Source: Bifidobacterium animalis subsp. animalis ATCC 25527 (GTDB lineage Bacteria; Actinomycetota; Actinomycetes; Actinomycetales; Bifidobacteriaceae). Taken from it: a DNA stretch of 64,000 bases. The stretch covers positions 1,550,001-1,614,000 of the forward strand of contig NC_017834.1 in NCBI RefSeq assembly GCF_000260715.1, written 5' to 3'. Of this stretch, positions 29,270 through 45,665 are shown one piece after another. The notes beneath the pieces were generated by a model, which saw only the letters and a program-made list of their open reading frames with translations, ran no database searches and was not told the DNA's origin. Position 1 is the first letter of the stretch. Every line of letters starts with the position of its first letter. Position numbers and translations under genes: made by a program.

Positions 29270-29307
29270 AAAGGGACATCTTCGTTCGCAAATCTGTCCT
29301 TTTTACG
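29265..29307. repeat. GTAAAAAGGGACA hairpin repeat, copy 1
   Basis: The arms 29265-29278 (CGTAAAAAGGGACA) and 29295-29307 (TGTCCTTTTTACG) are inverted copies with one base missing in the right arm. The built-in A and T tracts make it look like a bidirectional terminator, and it overlaps the tgm stop codon. The same element recurs at 61551-61802. Confidence 0.8.
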
Positions 29308-29312
29308 CGGGG

Positions 29313-29366
29313 CAAGCAGATCAAGCAGAACAAGCCGAACAAACAGAACAAGCAGAACAAGCTGCC
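29313..29366. repeat. Six tandem copies of a 9-bp repeat
   Basis: CAAGCAGAA-type units (variants CAAGCAGAT, CAAGCCGAA, CAAACAGAA, CAAGCTGCC) run without gaps between the tgm hairpin and the LRV gene. A unit length divisible by three could suggest coding, but no credible gene contains it. It is a candidate variable-number repeat. Confidence 0.75.
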
Positions 29367-29543
29367 CTCTTACGCAAGGTGGGATGCCTTTGTTTATGCA
29401 GATGAGTCCACTATGTGCGGCGGTCCGGCCACACACGGCGATTGATGCTAGTATGGCGGCGTGTGAGTTGAGGAAGACTCCACATGCGGCGACTGTGCGT
29501 GGGCTGCGCATGCCGAATATCTGCGAGCAGGAAAGGAATCCCG

Positions 29544-30164
29544 ATGGTTGACTATCAGACGGCGGTGGCCGCAGTGCAGGACCCGCAGGCCGACCCGATC
29601 CTGCTCGCCAAGATCGCCTACGAGAACCCGGAGTTCGGCGCCAATGTGGCGGTGCATCCACGCGCCTACCCCGGACTGAAGCGCTGGCTCGCCGAATTCG
29701 GCGACGGACGGGCACGCATGATACTCGCCCAGATGGGCGTCATCGCCACCGCAGGCCCTGTAGAGGACCGCTTCGACGAGTCGGAGACCCCGTCTGGACA
29801 GCGGAACCCCGAACCGGCGCGCGCCGTGAAACCCGCCGTGGAACAACTGGTGCGCAATTCGGGCGCGCAACAGCCTGCGCAGGAGCGGGCCGCCCATTTC
29901 GCGCAACCCGCGCAATCCACGACCCAGACACCACGCGCATCGGCGGAACAGCAAGACCAGCCCGGCGCAGACGTTGGCTTCACGCCGCAGCTGGCCATGA
30001 CCACGTCTGATCCGGCGGTGATGCACGACATCGCCCAGTACACACCGAATCTGCATGTGTATCTGGTGCAAAATCCGTATATCTACCCAGAATTGCTCAA
30101 CTGGCTGGCTTCGCTCAATGAGCCGGAGGTCAACGAGGCAATCGCCACACGCCGTGCACGTTAG
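29544..30164 (+). CDS. Variant leucine-rich repeat (LRV) protein
   Basis: A 206-residue protein with two copies of the bifidobacterial variant leucine-rich repeat. One is N-terminal (about 10-55: DPILLAKIAYENPEFGANVAVHPRAYPGLKRWLAEFG) and one C-terminal (about 155-200: DPAVMHDIAQYTPNLHVYLVQNPYIYPELLNWL). They are joined by a Pro/Gln/Ala-rich linker of about 90 residues. There is no signal peptide or membrane helix. The ATG at 29544 has GAAAGGAATCCC upstream. It sits between the FN3 operon and the FHA gene, so it may belong to the same signalling locus. Molecular function is unknown; such repeats usually mediate protein binding. Confidence 0.82.
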   Translation: MVDYQTAVAAVQDPQADPILLAKIAYENPEFGANVAVHPRAYPGLKRWLAEFGDGRARMILAQMGVIATAGPVEDRFDESETPSGQRNPEPARAVKPAVEQLVRNSGAQQPAQERAAHFAQPAQSTTQTPRASAEQQDQPGADVGFTPQLAMTTSDPAVMHDIAQYTPNLHVYLVQNPYIYPELLNWLASLNEPEVNEAIATRRAR

Positions 30165-30178
30165 GGGGCAACGCCAGT

Positions 30179-30793
30179 TCAGCGGGCGTCGAGTGTGAAG
30201 AACTGGTCACCGATGCGAAGATGCGCCGGCAGATCGAGCTCCACCGGCGTCCCTTGGCTCACGCGCATCTCCTCGTCGTCATGCACGACGTACGTGCCAT
30301 TGAGGGATCCCATGTCCTCCAGCCAGAGCGTGCCATGCTCGCCGTAGCTGATCGCGCAGTGATTGCGGGAGACCGTACGCGTGGGGTCTATGAGCCGCAC
30401 CGATTTCGAACCTTCCGGAATATCGTGTGATGGCTTGCGCCCGAGCAGGGTGTTCATATTGATGTCGATATGCTGGTTCGTCACCGCATTCGTCAACACC
30501 GCTTCGCGTTCGGCTTCGCGTGCGAATCGTTTGGACAGCACGGTGCCGTCCCACTGGGCATCGCCTTCCGCACCTGGTTCGGCCGTGTACTCATCGGGTT
30601 CCCCGGCGTAGTCATCTGGCTCGCCATGCCATTCGGGCTGCTCATGCACTTGCCCATGTTGTCTATGCGCCTGCACACGGCGCATCTCCTGCGTTCCGTA
30701 TGCGGGGAACGCGATCTCCGGCACCGCGTCGACGTCATCGTCATACCAACCCGGCTCCGGTGCCGGTGGATACGGAATTCTGCTCATACCCAT
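30179..30793 (-). CDS. FHA domain protein
   Basis: A 204-residue cytoplasmic protein ending in a forkhead-associated domain, a phosphothreonine-binding module. FHA residues are visible: LLGRKPSHDI (Gly-Arg of strand 3), TVSRNHCAISY (Ser-Arg-Asn-His loop) and LEDMGSLNGTYV (the SxNG loop). The first half is acidic and rich in Glu/Asp/Gln/Pro. An FHA gene closes the bifidobacterial FN3 cluster in other species and is a natural reader of Pkb2 phosphorylation; here it faces the LRV gene. The start at 30793 (MGMSRIPYPP) is preferred, because the longer ORF would run into the rpoC terminator hairpin at 30866-30904. Confidence 0.88.
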   Translation of the reverse strand: MGMSRIPYPPAPEPGWYDDDVDAVPEIAFPAYGTQEMRRVQAHRQHGQVHEQPEWHGEPDDYAGEPDEYTAEPGAEGDAQWDGTVLSKRFAREAEREAVLTNAVTNQHIDINMNTLLGRKPSHDIPEGSKSVRLIDPTRTVSRNHCAISYGEHGTLWLEDMGSLNGTYVVHDDEEMRVSQGTPVELDLPAHLRIGDQFFTLDAR

Positions 30794-30865
30794 GTTGTAC
30801 CACACCGCGGCACATTCCCGGCTTCGATCCCCATTTTTTGGGCAGATTCGGCGCCCGCATACAGT

Positions 30866-30904
30866 GAAAGGTCCCCGCACCCGCCATGGGTGTGGGGACC
30901 TTTC
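30866..30904 (-). terminator. Terminator hairpin of rpoC
   Basis: The arms 30866-30882 (GAAAGGTCCCCGCACCC) and 30888-30904 (GGGTGTGGGGACCTTTC) form a 17-bp stem with one G-U pair and a five-base loop, starting 20 bases after the rpoC stop. The stem ends in TTTC on the minus strand. Confidence 0.75.
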
Positions 30905-30924
30905 AGGTCAGATTCCGGCTCGGA

Positions 30925-34962
<4,038 letters not shown>

Positions 34963-35022
34963 GTAATATCCTGTCTGTTGAAAATCGTCTTGTTCCTAGC
35001 ACAGCTGTGCGGGAGTGCCCGT

Positions 35023-38583
<3,561 letters not shown>

Positions 38584-38684
38584 TGGACGTTCCTTAATCG
38601 CTCACTTTTGTCGGTGTATTGTTAAGGAAGCGCGAGGGGGCCGCCATATGCCTGCACACGGGCGCTTCGTCTGGCAGACTGCCC

Positions 38685-38713
38685 GCTATATGACAATCTA
38701 TACGCAAAGACAA
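38685..38713 (-). promoter_or_regulatory. Predicted promoter of rpoBC
   Basis: On the minus strand, TTGTCT (38708-38713) and TATAGC (38685-38690) are separated by 17 bases, a plausible sigma-70-type -35/-10 pair. This would give a leader of about 95 bases before the rpoB TTG. Each hexamer matches consensus at four of six positions. Confidence 0.45.
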
Positions 38714-38816
38714 TAATCTAGCAGATTCAACTCAAAAACGCAAATTATATTCCCTTGCACAGTGCCCGGCGTGTCGCATGTGCCAATCTGCATGAAATAC
38801 CCGAATTCGGCGGTGT

Positions 38817-39482
38817 CTACTCCACGGTGATCGTCTGCGGCTTGCTCTGCACCTTCGGGTCGTCTTTGAGGCTGAGCTGGGCCACATATGTGCCGCGATC
38901 GACCTTCGGCAACTGGTCGTCGGCCACGCAGGAGGCGCCCGTGCGGTTCGTGTTCCACGCGATCTTCTGCTCGTCGGTGACGTCGGCGAAGAACAGGCGC
39001 GGGCGGTATGCCGCCTCGCACACATCGGAACGCCAGATCACATCGGAACCCGAGGTGATCGTAAGCACCAGACTGTCGGCGGCCGTGTTCATGCGGCATC
39101 CCTCGGGGCTTTTGCCCACATATGCGACCCGTTCGGTGAAATTGAGCGAACCGCCCACGCCGACGGACGTGGCATCCGGCACGAGCTGCACATCCACGTC
39201 ACCGGGCGTGCACGTCTCCACCTTACTCTCCTGCGGCGCGGCGGGCACCTCGGCACGGCTCAGCGCAGGCGCGGCGGAGGCTCCCGCCATGCCATGCACG
39301 CTCACCGCACCGCGCACCAGACTGTATACGGTGAACACGGCGAGCGCCAGCACCACCGCGAGCGCCGAGAAGAACACGATGCGCCGACGGCGGTACAGGC
39401 GCTTGCGTTCCGCTGCGGTCATGCGCTTTCTGCCGCCGGTGGTGCGCGTCGTGTCACGGCGTGGCGATTGTGGTGAGCTCAT
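38817..39482 (-). CDS. Membrane-anchored protein of unknown function
   Basis: A 221-residue protein. The N-terminus is strongly basic (RRRDTTRTTGGRKR..., then RKRLYRRRR). One membrane helix follows at about 35-57, then an extracellular domain of about 150 residues. That domain is a predicted beta-sandwich with four cysteines (ETCTPGDVDV, EGCRMN, SDVCEA, GASCVA), probably two disulfides. Topology and composition match a conserved actinobacterial protein found between rpoB and mutY-type genes, but I recognise no domain. It lies 63 bases downstream of mutY on the same strand. Confidence 0.85.
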   Translation of the reverse strand: MSSPQSPRRDTTRTTGGRKRMTAAERKRLYRRRRIVFFSALAVVLALAVFTVYSLVRGAVSVHGMAGASAAPALSRAEVPAAPQESKVETCTPGDVDVQLVPDATSVGVGGSLNFTERVAYVGKSPEGCRMNTAADSLVLTITSGSDVIWRSDVCEAAYRPRLFFADVTDEQKIAWNTNRTGASCVADDQLPKVDRGTYVAQLSLKDDPKVQSKPQTITVE

Positions 39483-39545
39483 GCTCCCAGTCTATCGGGC
39501 ACGTTGCCATTTACGCCGACGCATACATTGTGTGCACGGCACAAA

Positions 39546-40535
39546 TCACGCAGGCAGACGCATGGCATGGCCCGGCAGAATCTCAATGAGGCCGTCGTCG
39601 TCCAATGACGCGATGCAGCGGTCGAGCTGCACGGCATCCGCACACAGTTCCTCGGCCTGCGCATGCGTGAGCGCACCGTCCGTCGGCAACGCGCGCAACG
39701 CTTGCAGAATGCTGCCACGCACCTGCCGGTCGGTGCCGTGGAAGCGCTGCCGCGGTCGTGTGCGCCTCTCGCCCAGGCCGGGCATACCCGCCTTCACGAA
39801 CTCGCATTGCGGTTGCAACGGGCACTGCTCACACTGTGGCGCCTTCGCCGTGCACACGAGCGCGCCGAGTTCCATCACCGCCTGATTCCACAGCACAGAC
39901 TGCTCCGCCGCCTTCGGCAGCACCACCCATGCGAGTGCGCGTTCGAGCGGCGTGCACGAGCCGCCCAAAGACTCCACACCAAGGAACGCGCGGCTCAGCA
40001 CGCGGCGAATATTCGTATCGATCACGGCGATGCGCTCGCCGTAGGCGAAGCTGAGCACCGCGCTGGCCGTGTAATCGCCCACGCCGGGCAACGCCACCAG
40101 TTCGTCGTACTCACGCGGCAAGCGGTCGTCGTAGTCGCGTGCCACCACCTCCGCGCACTCCTGCAGTCGCAGTGCGCGACGCGGGTACCCGAGGCGTCCC
40201 CATGCGCGAATTACCTCGGATTTCTCGGCCGCCGCAAGCGAGGCGGCGTCGGGCCATTGGCTCATCCATGCATCCCAATACGGCACGACGCGGCTCATCT
40301 GCGTCTGCTGGCTCATCACCTCGCATACCAGCACGCCCCATGGCGTTGTGCGTCCGTACCTCCAGGGCAAGTCACGTGCCGAGGTCTGCCACCAGGTGGC
40401 GAGTTCACGCAATGCCCGCCGCGCGCTGCGCTCGAGTTCGCGGGCACGCCGCTCGCCCACGGTCTGTTCGGGCGTGAAATGCGTGCGTTTGCGAGACTTC
40501 GTGCGGGGAGGAACCTCTGCCATGTCGGAAACCAT
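39546..40535 (-). CDS. mutY: A/G-specific adenine glycosylase
   Basis: Removes adenine mispaired with 8-oxoguanine. It has 329 residues. The catalytic Glu is in CEVMSQQTQM, and the helix-hairpin-helix with active-site Asp is LPGVGDYTASAV ... VIDTNIRRVL. The [4Fe-4S] ligands are C-x6-C-x2-C-x5-C (CTAKAPQCEQCPLQPQC). After the cluster the C-terminal part is short, about 80 residues, so the MutT-like 8-oxoG recognition domain of E. coli MutY seems reduced. The start is uncertain between ATG 40535 and ATG 40523. It is divergent from trmL, whose start lies about 75 bases away. Confidence 0.93.
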   Translation of the reverse strand: MVSDMAEVPPRTKSRKRTHFTPEQTVGERRARELERSARRALRELATWWQTSARDLPWRYGRTTPWGVLVCEVMSQQTQMSRVVPYWDAWMSQWPDAASLAAAEKSEVIRAWGRLGYPRRALRLQECAEVVARDYDDRLPREYDELVALPGVGDYTASAVLSFAYGERIAVIDTNIRRVLSRAFLGVESLGGSCTPLERALAWVVLPKAAEQSVLWNQAVMELGALVCTAKAPQCEQCPLQPQCEFVKAGMPGLGERRTRPRQRFHGTDRQVRGSILQALRALPTDGALTHAQAEELCADAVQLDRCIASLDDDGLIEILPGHAMRLPA

Positions 40536-40608
40536 AGCGCAACATCGTACCGCAAATTGCCCCGACCTGCATGGCCGAACTGTCGATTGACCGCAATACG
40601 CTGTGACC

Positions 40609-41280
40609 ATGACCGCACATTCCCATAATCCGCAGGAAATCCCCGCACAGCACGCCGATCCCGAAGCCCAGGTGGAGAAGATGTTCGAATACGGTTACCG
40701 CAAATCGAATTACGGGCCGGATGAACTGGTCACCGACGCGCACGGCAACCCGATTTCCGTCACCGATGCGATGATGACCGCCCGCGAGGCCGCCGAGACG
40801 CCGACGACCACGCCCCATCTGTGCTATTACAGCCCGCGCATCCCCGGCAATACCGGCTCGGCGATCCGCCTGTGCGCGGTGACCGGCACGATTCTGCATT
40901 TGGTGGAACCGCTCGGGTTCAATCTGCGCGACACCAAGTTGCGCCGCGCAGGCCTCGACTACCACGACATGGCCCATGTGGTGTTGCACCCGAATTTCGA
41001 GGATCTTGTGGAATCGATGCCGAATTCGCGCATCATCGCATTCACCGCGCACGCCACGAAGCTGTATACGGAAGTCGAATACAAGCCGACCGACATTCTG
41101 CTGTTCGGTCCGGAACCCGGCAATATTCCCGACCCAATGGACATCATGGCCGGCCCGCATGTAGCCGAACAGGTGCGTCTGCCCATGCGCCCGAGCCTGC
41201 GCAGCCTGAACCTGACGAACTGCGCCTCCATTGCCATCTACGAAGCATGGCGCCAGCTCGGTTTCGACGGCGGCCAGTGA
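40609..41280 (+). CDS. trmL: tRNA (cytidine(34)-2'-O)-methyltransferase
   Basis: SPOUT-fold methyltransferase that 2'-O-methylates the wobble base of certain leucine tRNAs. It has 223 residues. Family motifs: YSPRIPGNTGSAIRLCA, LHLVEPLGFNL, LFGPEPGNIP (SAM-binding trefoil knot) and MRPSLRSLNLTNCASIAIYEAWRQLGF. The N-terminus carries about 60 extra polar residues compared with the roughly 160-residue E. coli enzyme. ATG 40609 is chosen over GTG 40603. It converges on the UPF0210 gene across a shared palindromic terminator. Confidence 0.92.
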   Translation: MTAHSHNPQEIPAQHADPEAQVEKMFEYGYRKSNYGPDELVTDAHGNPISVTDAMMTAREAAETPTTTPHLCYYSPRIPGNTGSAIRLCAVTGTILHLVEPLGFNLRDTKLRRAGLDYHDMAHVVLHPNFEDLVESMPNSRIIAFTAHATKLYTEVEYKPTDILLFGPEPGNIPDPMDIMAGPHVAEQVRLPMRPSLRSLNLTNCASIAIYEAWRQLGFDGGQ

Positions 41281-41348
41281 TCACGCCGCACGCGCCAATC
41301 CTAATCTGAGACTGGGATTGCAAACGAGACATGCACCGCAAACATGAA

Positions 41349-41380
41349 CGCGGGCACGGTATTCGAATACCATGCCCGCG
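41349..41380. terminator. Bidirectional terminator between trmL and UPF0210 gene
   Basis: A near-perfect palindrome of 32 bases (arms CGCGGGCACGGTATTC and GAATACCATGCCCGCG, one mismatch) lies between two convergent genes, so it can serve both. Confidence 0.7.
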
Positions 41381-41403
41381 TATGTGCAAGCTGAAACAGC
41401 CGC

Positions 41404-42768
41404 TCAGTTCTTGAAACTGTGGATCGGAGCCGGAATGCGGCCGCCGCGCGTCACGAACGCCTCGCAGCTCGCCGTGTTCACCGGCATGATCGGCGCATAG
41501 CCCATAAGTCCGCCGAAGTTGGCCATCTGGCCCACCGTCTTGCCCACCACGGGAATGATGCGCACGGCGGTCGTCTTCTGGTTCACCATGCCGATTGCGG
41601 CTTCGTCGGCGATGATGCCGGAGATCGTCGACGCGGGGGTGTCACCCGGAATCGCAATCATGTCGAGACCGACCGAGCACACGCAGGTCATCGCCTCGAG
41701 CTTCTCAATGGTCAGGCAACCGCTTTCGGCGGCGTCGATCATGTTCTTGTCTTCCGAAACGGGGATGAACGCGCCGGAGAGGCCGCCAACATACGACGAC
41801 GCCATGATGCCGCCCTTCTTCACCTGGTCGTTGAGCATCGCGAGCGCCGCCGTGGTGCCGGGCGCGCCCACCTGGGCCAGGCCGATCTTCTCGAGCACCT
41901 CGCCCACCGAGTCGCCGACTGCCGGGGTCGGTGCCAGCGACAGGTCGATGATGCCGAACGGAATGCCGAGTCGCTTCGATGCCTCCTGGGCGACGAGCTG
42001 GCCGACGCGCGTGATCTTGAACGCGGTGCGCTTGATCGTCTCGCACAGGAATTCGAAATCCTTGCCCACGGCCGCATCGAGCGCGCGTGAGACAACGCCT
42101 GGGCCCGAAACACCCACGTTGATCACCGCGTCGCCCTCGGTCACGCCGTGGAAACCGCCGGCCATGAACGGATTGTCGTCGGGCGCATTGCAGAACGCGA
42201 CGAATTTCACGCAGCCGTACGAATCGATGTCTGCGGTCGCTTCGGCGATCTCCTTGATGATGTGGCCGAGCAGCTCCACCGAGTTCATGTCGATGCCGGT
42301 CTTCGTGGACCCCACGTTCACCGACGAGCAGACGATGTCGGTTTCGCTCAGCGCCTGTGGCAGCGAGCGGATGAGCAGTTCCTCGGCCGGCGTCATCGAC
42401 TTGGAGACGAGCGCCGAGTAGCCGCCGATCAGGTCGACGCCCACCGTTTTCGCGGCCCGGTCGAGTGCGTGGGCAATCTGCACGAAATCGGCGGAGGTCT
42501 TGCAGCAGCTGGCGCCGACGAGCGCGATCGGCGTGACCGTGATGCGCTTGTTCACAATCGGAATGCCGAAGTCGCGTTCGATCGACTCGCCGGTGGACAC
42601 GAGGTCCTTCGCATACGAGGTGATCTTGTTGTAGATGAGGTCGCAGGTGGTCTGCAGATCGGTGGACACGCAGTCCATCAGGTCGATGCCCATCGTGATC
42701 GTGCGCACGTCGAGCTTCTCCTGCTCGATCATCTGGTTCGTCTCATGAACTTCCAGAATATTCAGCAT
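41404..42768 (-). CDS. UPF0210 (DUF711, PFL-like) protein
   Basis: A 454-residue cytoplasmic protein of the UPF0210 family, which has a pyruvate-formate-lyase-like fold but no glycyl-radical motif. Conserved stretches include [28 protein letters not shown] and [22 protein letters not shown]. The ribosome-binding site AAAGGAAC precedes ATG 42768. It lies 47 bases downstream of a small ACT-domain gene. The two are neighbours in many Gram-positive genomes, which suggests the ACT protein regulates or binds the UPF0210 protein. Biochemical function is unknown. Confidence 0.93.
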   Translation of the reverse strand: MLNILEVHETNQMIEQEKLDVRTITMGIDLMDCVSTDLQTTCDLIYNKITSYAKDLVSTGESIERDFGIPIVNKRITVTPIALVGASCCKTSADFVQIAHALDRAAKTVGVDLIGGYSALVSKSMTPAEELLIRSLPQALSETDIVCSSVNVGSTKTGIDMNSVELLGHIIKEIAEATADIDSYGCVKFVAFCNAPDDNPFMAGGFHGVTEGDAVINVGVSGPGVVSRALDAAVGKDFEFLCETIKRTAFKITRVGQLVAQEASKRLGIPFGIIDLSLAPTPAVGDSVGEVLEKIGLAQVGAPGTTAALAMLNDQVKKGGIMASSYVGGLSGAFIPVSEDKNMIDAAESGCLTIEKLEAMTCVCSVGLDMIAIPGDTPASTISGIIADEAAIGMVNQKTTAVRIIPVVGKTVGQMANFGGLMGYAPIMPVNTASCEAFVTRGGRIPAPIHSFKN

Positions 42769-42815
42769 AGTGTTCCTTTTCGAAGTCTATATCGCGAAAA
42801 CCGAATCCGCGGTGC

Positions 42816-43088
42816 TCACACTCGGTGCATCTTCGTGAAGATCTCCTCACGCTGGCAGCGGATGCGCACGCCGATCTCCTCGCCGAGCTCCTCGAGATCG
42901 TTGACGATCGTCTCGAAGGCGACGTCGGCGTTCGCGTAGTCGACGATCATCATCATGTTGAAGAAGCCGTCGATGATCGTCTGCGAGATGTCAAGCACGT
43001 TCGTGTGGTGGTCGGACAGGTACGTGCACACGCGTGCGATAATGCCCACGGTGTCTTGGCCGACGACGGTGATGATTGCCTTGTTCAT
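42816..43088 (-). CDS. ACT domain protein (UPF0237)
   Basis: A 90-residue stand-alone ACT domain, a ligand-sensing fold. It begins MNKAIITVVGQDTVGIIARVC, with the TVVGxDxxGI signature, and continues LDISQTIIDGFFNMMMIVD. ATG 43088 has the ribosome-binding site GCAGGGAG; the eight-residue longer start lacks one. It is the first gene of a two-gene unit with the UPF0210 protein. The ligand is unknown, probably an amino acid or nucleotide. Confidence 0.92.
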   Translation of the reverse strand: MNKAIITVVGQDTVGIIARVCTYLSDHHTNVLDISQTIIDGFFNMMMIVDYANADVAFETIVNDLEELGEEIGVRIRCQREEIFTKMHRV

Positions 43089-43212
43089 GGAACTCCCTGC
43101 TCGGTTTTTCATTCGCTTGCGCTTGCGACACGCGCTCGCCCAACGTGTTCAGTATAGGGAAAACACAGGCCATATGCGTGCGTCTGTTCATTTCCGCAAG
43201 ACTATTTCCCCG

Positions 43213-44175
43213 CTATTTTCTCGAACGTGTGTGCGAGCCATGCGCATGCGTCTTCCTGCGCCGCCGTTGCGTGATCACGATCGTCGCCATGCACACGGCG
43301 ACGCCCACAATCACGAACGCGGTGATTGCGATGTCGCTCATGATCGCGCGCTCCGGGTTCACCTCAACTTCTTTCTTGTTCTCGGGGGTCGGAATGCGGT
43401 GCGCGGTGAGAATCAGGCGGTGCGAGTTCACGCCGTATGGCGTGCAGGTGACCAGACTCATCAGATCGCGCCCCTTCTGGATCGCGAGCGGCTTCACATT
43501 GTCGGGCAGCACGACCTGCCGGTCCTCCACTTCGTAGGTGAGCACGTCGTCGTACACGGTGATCGAGAACTTGTCGCCCTTCTTCATGCCGTCGATGCCG
43601 GTGAACAGCTGCGCGGACGGCAGGCCGGTGTGCCCGGTGATCACCGCATGCGTGGATTCGCCGCCGATCGGGAAGCTCGAGCCCTCGTAATGCCCGGCCG
43701 CAATCTGTAGCACCGTCTCGTCGGTGCCGTGGTAGATCGGCAGTTTCGCATGGATCGCCGGAATCGCAATGTATCCCATGATGCCGGTGCCGGAGACGTC
43801 GAGAATCGAATTGTAGACTTTTTTCTCCTCCTCGTTCGGCAGGAAGCGCGCATTGCCTTGCCCGAGCAGGCTTTCGTTGTATTCACGCGCCTTGCGCAAC
43901 TGCCCTTCGCGGTCTTCCTTCGGTGTGTTCGCCACCTGCTCGGAGTAGCCGGCTATCGCGCGGCTTGCCACATGGCGGTTCCATGCGTCGGCGACGGTGG
44001 GGTACACGATGAGCCCCACACCAACGAGCAGCATGACCACCATGGAGATAATCATGAGCACGAACCGGCGGTTTGCACGCTTTTTGAGCTTCGCCTGTGC
44101 TGCGGCCTCAACGGGGTCCATCTCAGTGGCGCCGCTCGCCTGCATGCCGTTGCCCTTCTTCGGTGTTCTCGCCAT
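43213..44175 (-). CDS. Class C-like sortase
   Basis: A 320-residue membrane transpeptidase. A cytoplasmic, charged N-terminus of about 38 residues precedes a membrane helix (about 39-62); a second helix near 275-297 with a basic tail (RRRRK) closes the protein. Two membrane anchors are typical of class C (pilus-polymerising) sortases. Catalytic residues are His182 (ITGHTGL), Cys244 (LVTCTPYG) and the Arg in VNSHRL. The ribosome-binding site GAGGGAGC precedes the ATG. Pilin genes or LPXTG substrates normally flank such sortases, but none is present on either side here, so it may be a housekeeping or orphan enzyme. Confidence 0.9.
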   Translation of the reverse strand: MARTPKKGNGMQASGATEMDPVEAAAQAKLKKRANRRFVLMIISMVVMLLVGVGLIVYPTVADAWNRHVASRAIAGYSEQVANTPKEDREGQLRKAREYNESLLGQGNARFLPNEEEKKVYNSILDVSGTGIMGYIAIPAIHAKLPIYHGTDETVLQIAAGHYEGSSFPIGGESTHAVITGHTGLPSAQLFTGIDGMKKGDKFSITVYDDVLTYEVEDRQVVLPDNVKPLAIQKGRDLMSLVTCTPYGVNSHRLILTAHRIPTPENKKEVEVNPERAIMSDIAITAFVIVGVAVCMATIVITQRRRRKTHAHGSHTRSRK

Positions 44176-44287
44176 ATGCTCCCTCGCTGTTTCGCTCTGA
44201 GCCTAGTGTAGCGAATGACGGCGGCGGAGGCGACTGTTATGGCGAATGCTTGCAGACCCTTTTCACTTCCCTGCCCTACAACGACAC

Positions 44288-44318
44288 ACAAGCCGCCATG
44301 CTGGGCACGGCGGCTTGT
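44288..44318 (-). terminator. Terminator hairpin of galK
   Basis: A perfect 10-bp stem (ACAAGCCGCC / GGCGGCTTGT) with an 11-base loop, 22 bases after the galK stop. It is followed by GTGTCGTTG rather than a run of T. Confidence 0.6.
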
Positions 44319-44340
44319 CGAGAGGGCATCTGCGAGCAGA

Positions 44341-45591
44341 TCACTGCACGCGGCGCGCCGAGGCGGACGCCTGTGCGGGCAAGGCGCGCGGCAACACGAA
44401 TCCGCGACGCTCGAACTCATCGCAGATCGCCTGCGCAATGCGCTGCGATTCACCCGCGTTCACGAGCGCGATGATCGAACCGCCGAATCCGCCGCCGGTC
44501 ATGCGGGCACCCAACGCGCCCTCGTTGCGGGCGACTTCCACGGCAACGTCGAGCTCGGGCACGGTCACCTCGTAGTCATCGCGCAGCGAGTCGTGCGATG
44601 CGTTGAACAGTTCGCCGGCGGTCTGCATGTCGCCGTCCGCGAAAGCGCGCACAAAATCGTCCACACGACCGATCTCGGTGACCACATGGCGTACGCGCTT
44701 CCTTATCGTCTCGTCGTCGAGACGGTCGAGCACGCCGTCGAGCGCCGTAGACGAGTCCGCCTGCGCATTCACCAGATCGGCTACCTCGCGCAGATTCGCG
44801 ACGCCCAGAATGCGTACCGCCTCCTCGCAGGTTTCGCGACGTTGCGCATACTGGCCGTCGTTGAGCTGGTGCGGCGCGCGCGTGTCAAGCACGAGCAGCT
44901 CGAGACCATGTCCTTCGAGGTCGAACACCTCCTGCTGCACGCTGTCCACGGCACTCAGGCCAGGTCGGCAATCCAAACGGATCGCATGGTCGGGGGTGCA
45001 GCGCATCGACGCGTTCTGGTCGAGGCCACCGGTGGAGGCGCCCGCCATGTCGTTCTCCGAGGCGATCGCCGCATTGATCAGCGTCACACGGCCTTCGTCG
45101 GTATCGCCAAAGCCCAGCGAATACACGTCGTCGAGCGCAAGTGCGGTGGAACACGTCATCGCCGCCGACGAGCTCAGGCCGGAGCCGAGCGGCACGCACG
45201 AGCTGAATGCCGCGTCGAAACCCTGCACGCCGTCGAAACCGGCATTGCGCAATGCCCAGGCCACGCCCACCGGGTAAGCGGCCCAACCGTCCACGCCGCC
45301 GGCCTCAAGCCCATCGAGGTCGGCCTCGGCGATCACATCGGAGGCGAGGTCGGAAACAACGCGCACGCTGGTGTCGTCACGTGGCGAGAGCGCTATGTAG
45401 GTGCGGTGCGGCAGCGCGATCGGCAGGCAGAGTCCCGCGTTGTAGTCGGTGTGCTCGCCGATCAGGTTCACGCGCCCGGGTGCGGCCCACACGCCCGCAG
45501 GCTCCTTGCCGTAAGCCTGCTTGAACAGTTCGGCCGCCCGCGCGGCGCCCTCGGCGTCGTTCATCGGCTCGATGAATTCGACTGATGTCAT
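44341..45591 (-). CDS. galK: Galactokinase
   Basis: Phosphorylates galactose to galactose-1-phosphate in the Leloir pathway. It has 416 residues. The galactose signature GRVNLIGEHTDYNAG, the GHMP-kinase ATP loop PLGSGLSSSAAM and the C-terminal GGGFGGSIIAL are all intact. ATG 45591 (MTSVEF) is preceded by AAAGGGC. It is the third gene of the deoR-galT-galK unit, 74 bases after galT, and ends before a clear hairpin. In bifidobacteria it handles galactose released from lactose and galacto-oligosaccharides. Confidence 0.97.
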   Translation of the reverse strand: MTSVEFIEPMNDAEGAARAAELFKQAYGKEPAGVWAAPGRVNLIGEHTDYNAGLCLPIALPHRTYIALSPRDDTSVRVVSDLASDVIAEADLDGLEAGGVDGWAAYPVGVAWALRNAGFDGVQGFDAAFSSCVPLGSGLSSSAAMTCSTALALDDVYSLGFGDTDEGRVTLINAAIASENDMAGASTGGLDQNASMRCTPDHAIRLDCRPGLSAVDSVQQEVFDLEGHGLELLVLDTRAPHQLNDGQYAQRRETCEEAVRILGVANLREVADLVNAQADSSTALDGVLDRLDDETIRKRVRHVVTEIGRVDDFVRAFADGDMQTAGELFNASHDSLRDDYEVTVPELDVAVEVARNEGALGARMTGGGFGGSIIALVNAGESQRIAQAICDEFERRGFVLPRALPAQASASARRVQ

Positions 45592-45665
45592 GGAAAGCCC
45601 TTTCAACAAGTACTTCGGATTCCAGAATGTATGGGATTGCTATGCGTTGTATGTGTACCGCGCGG

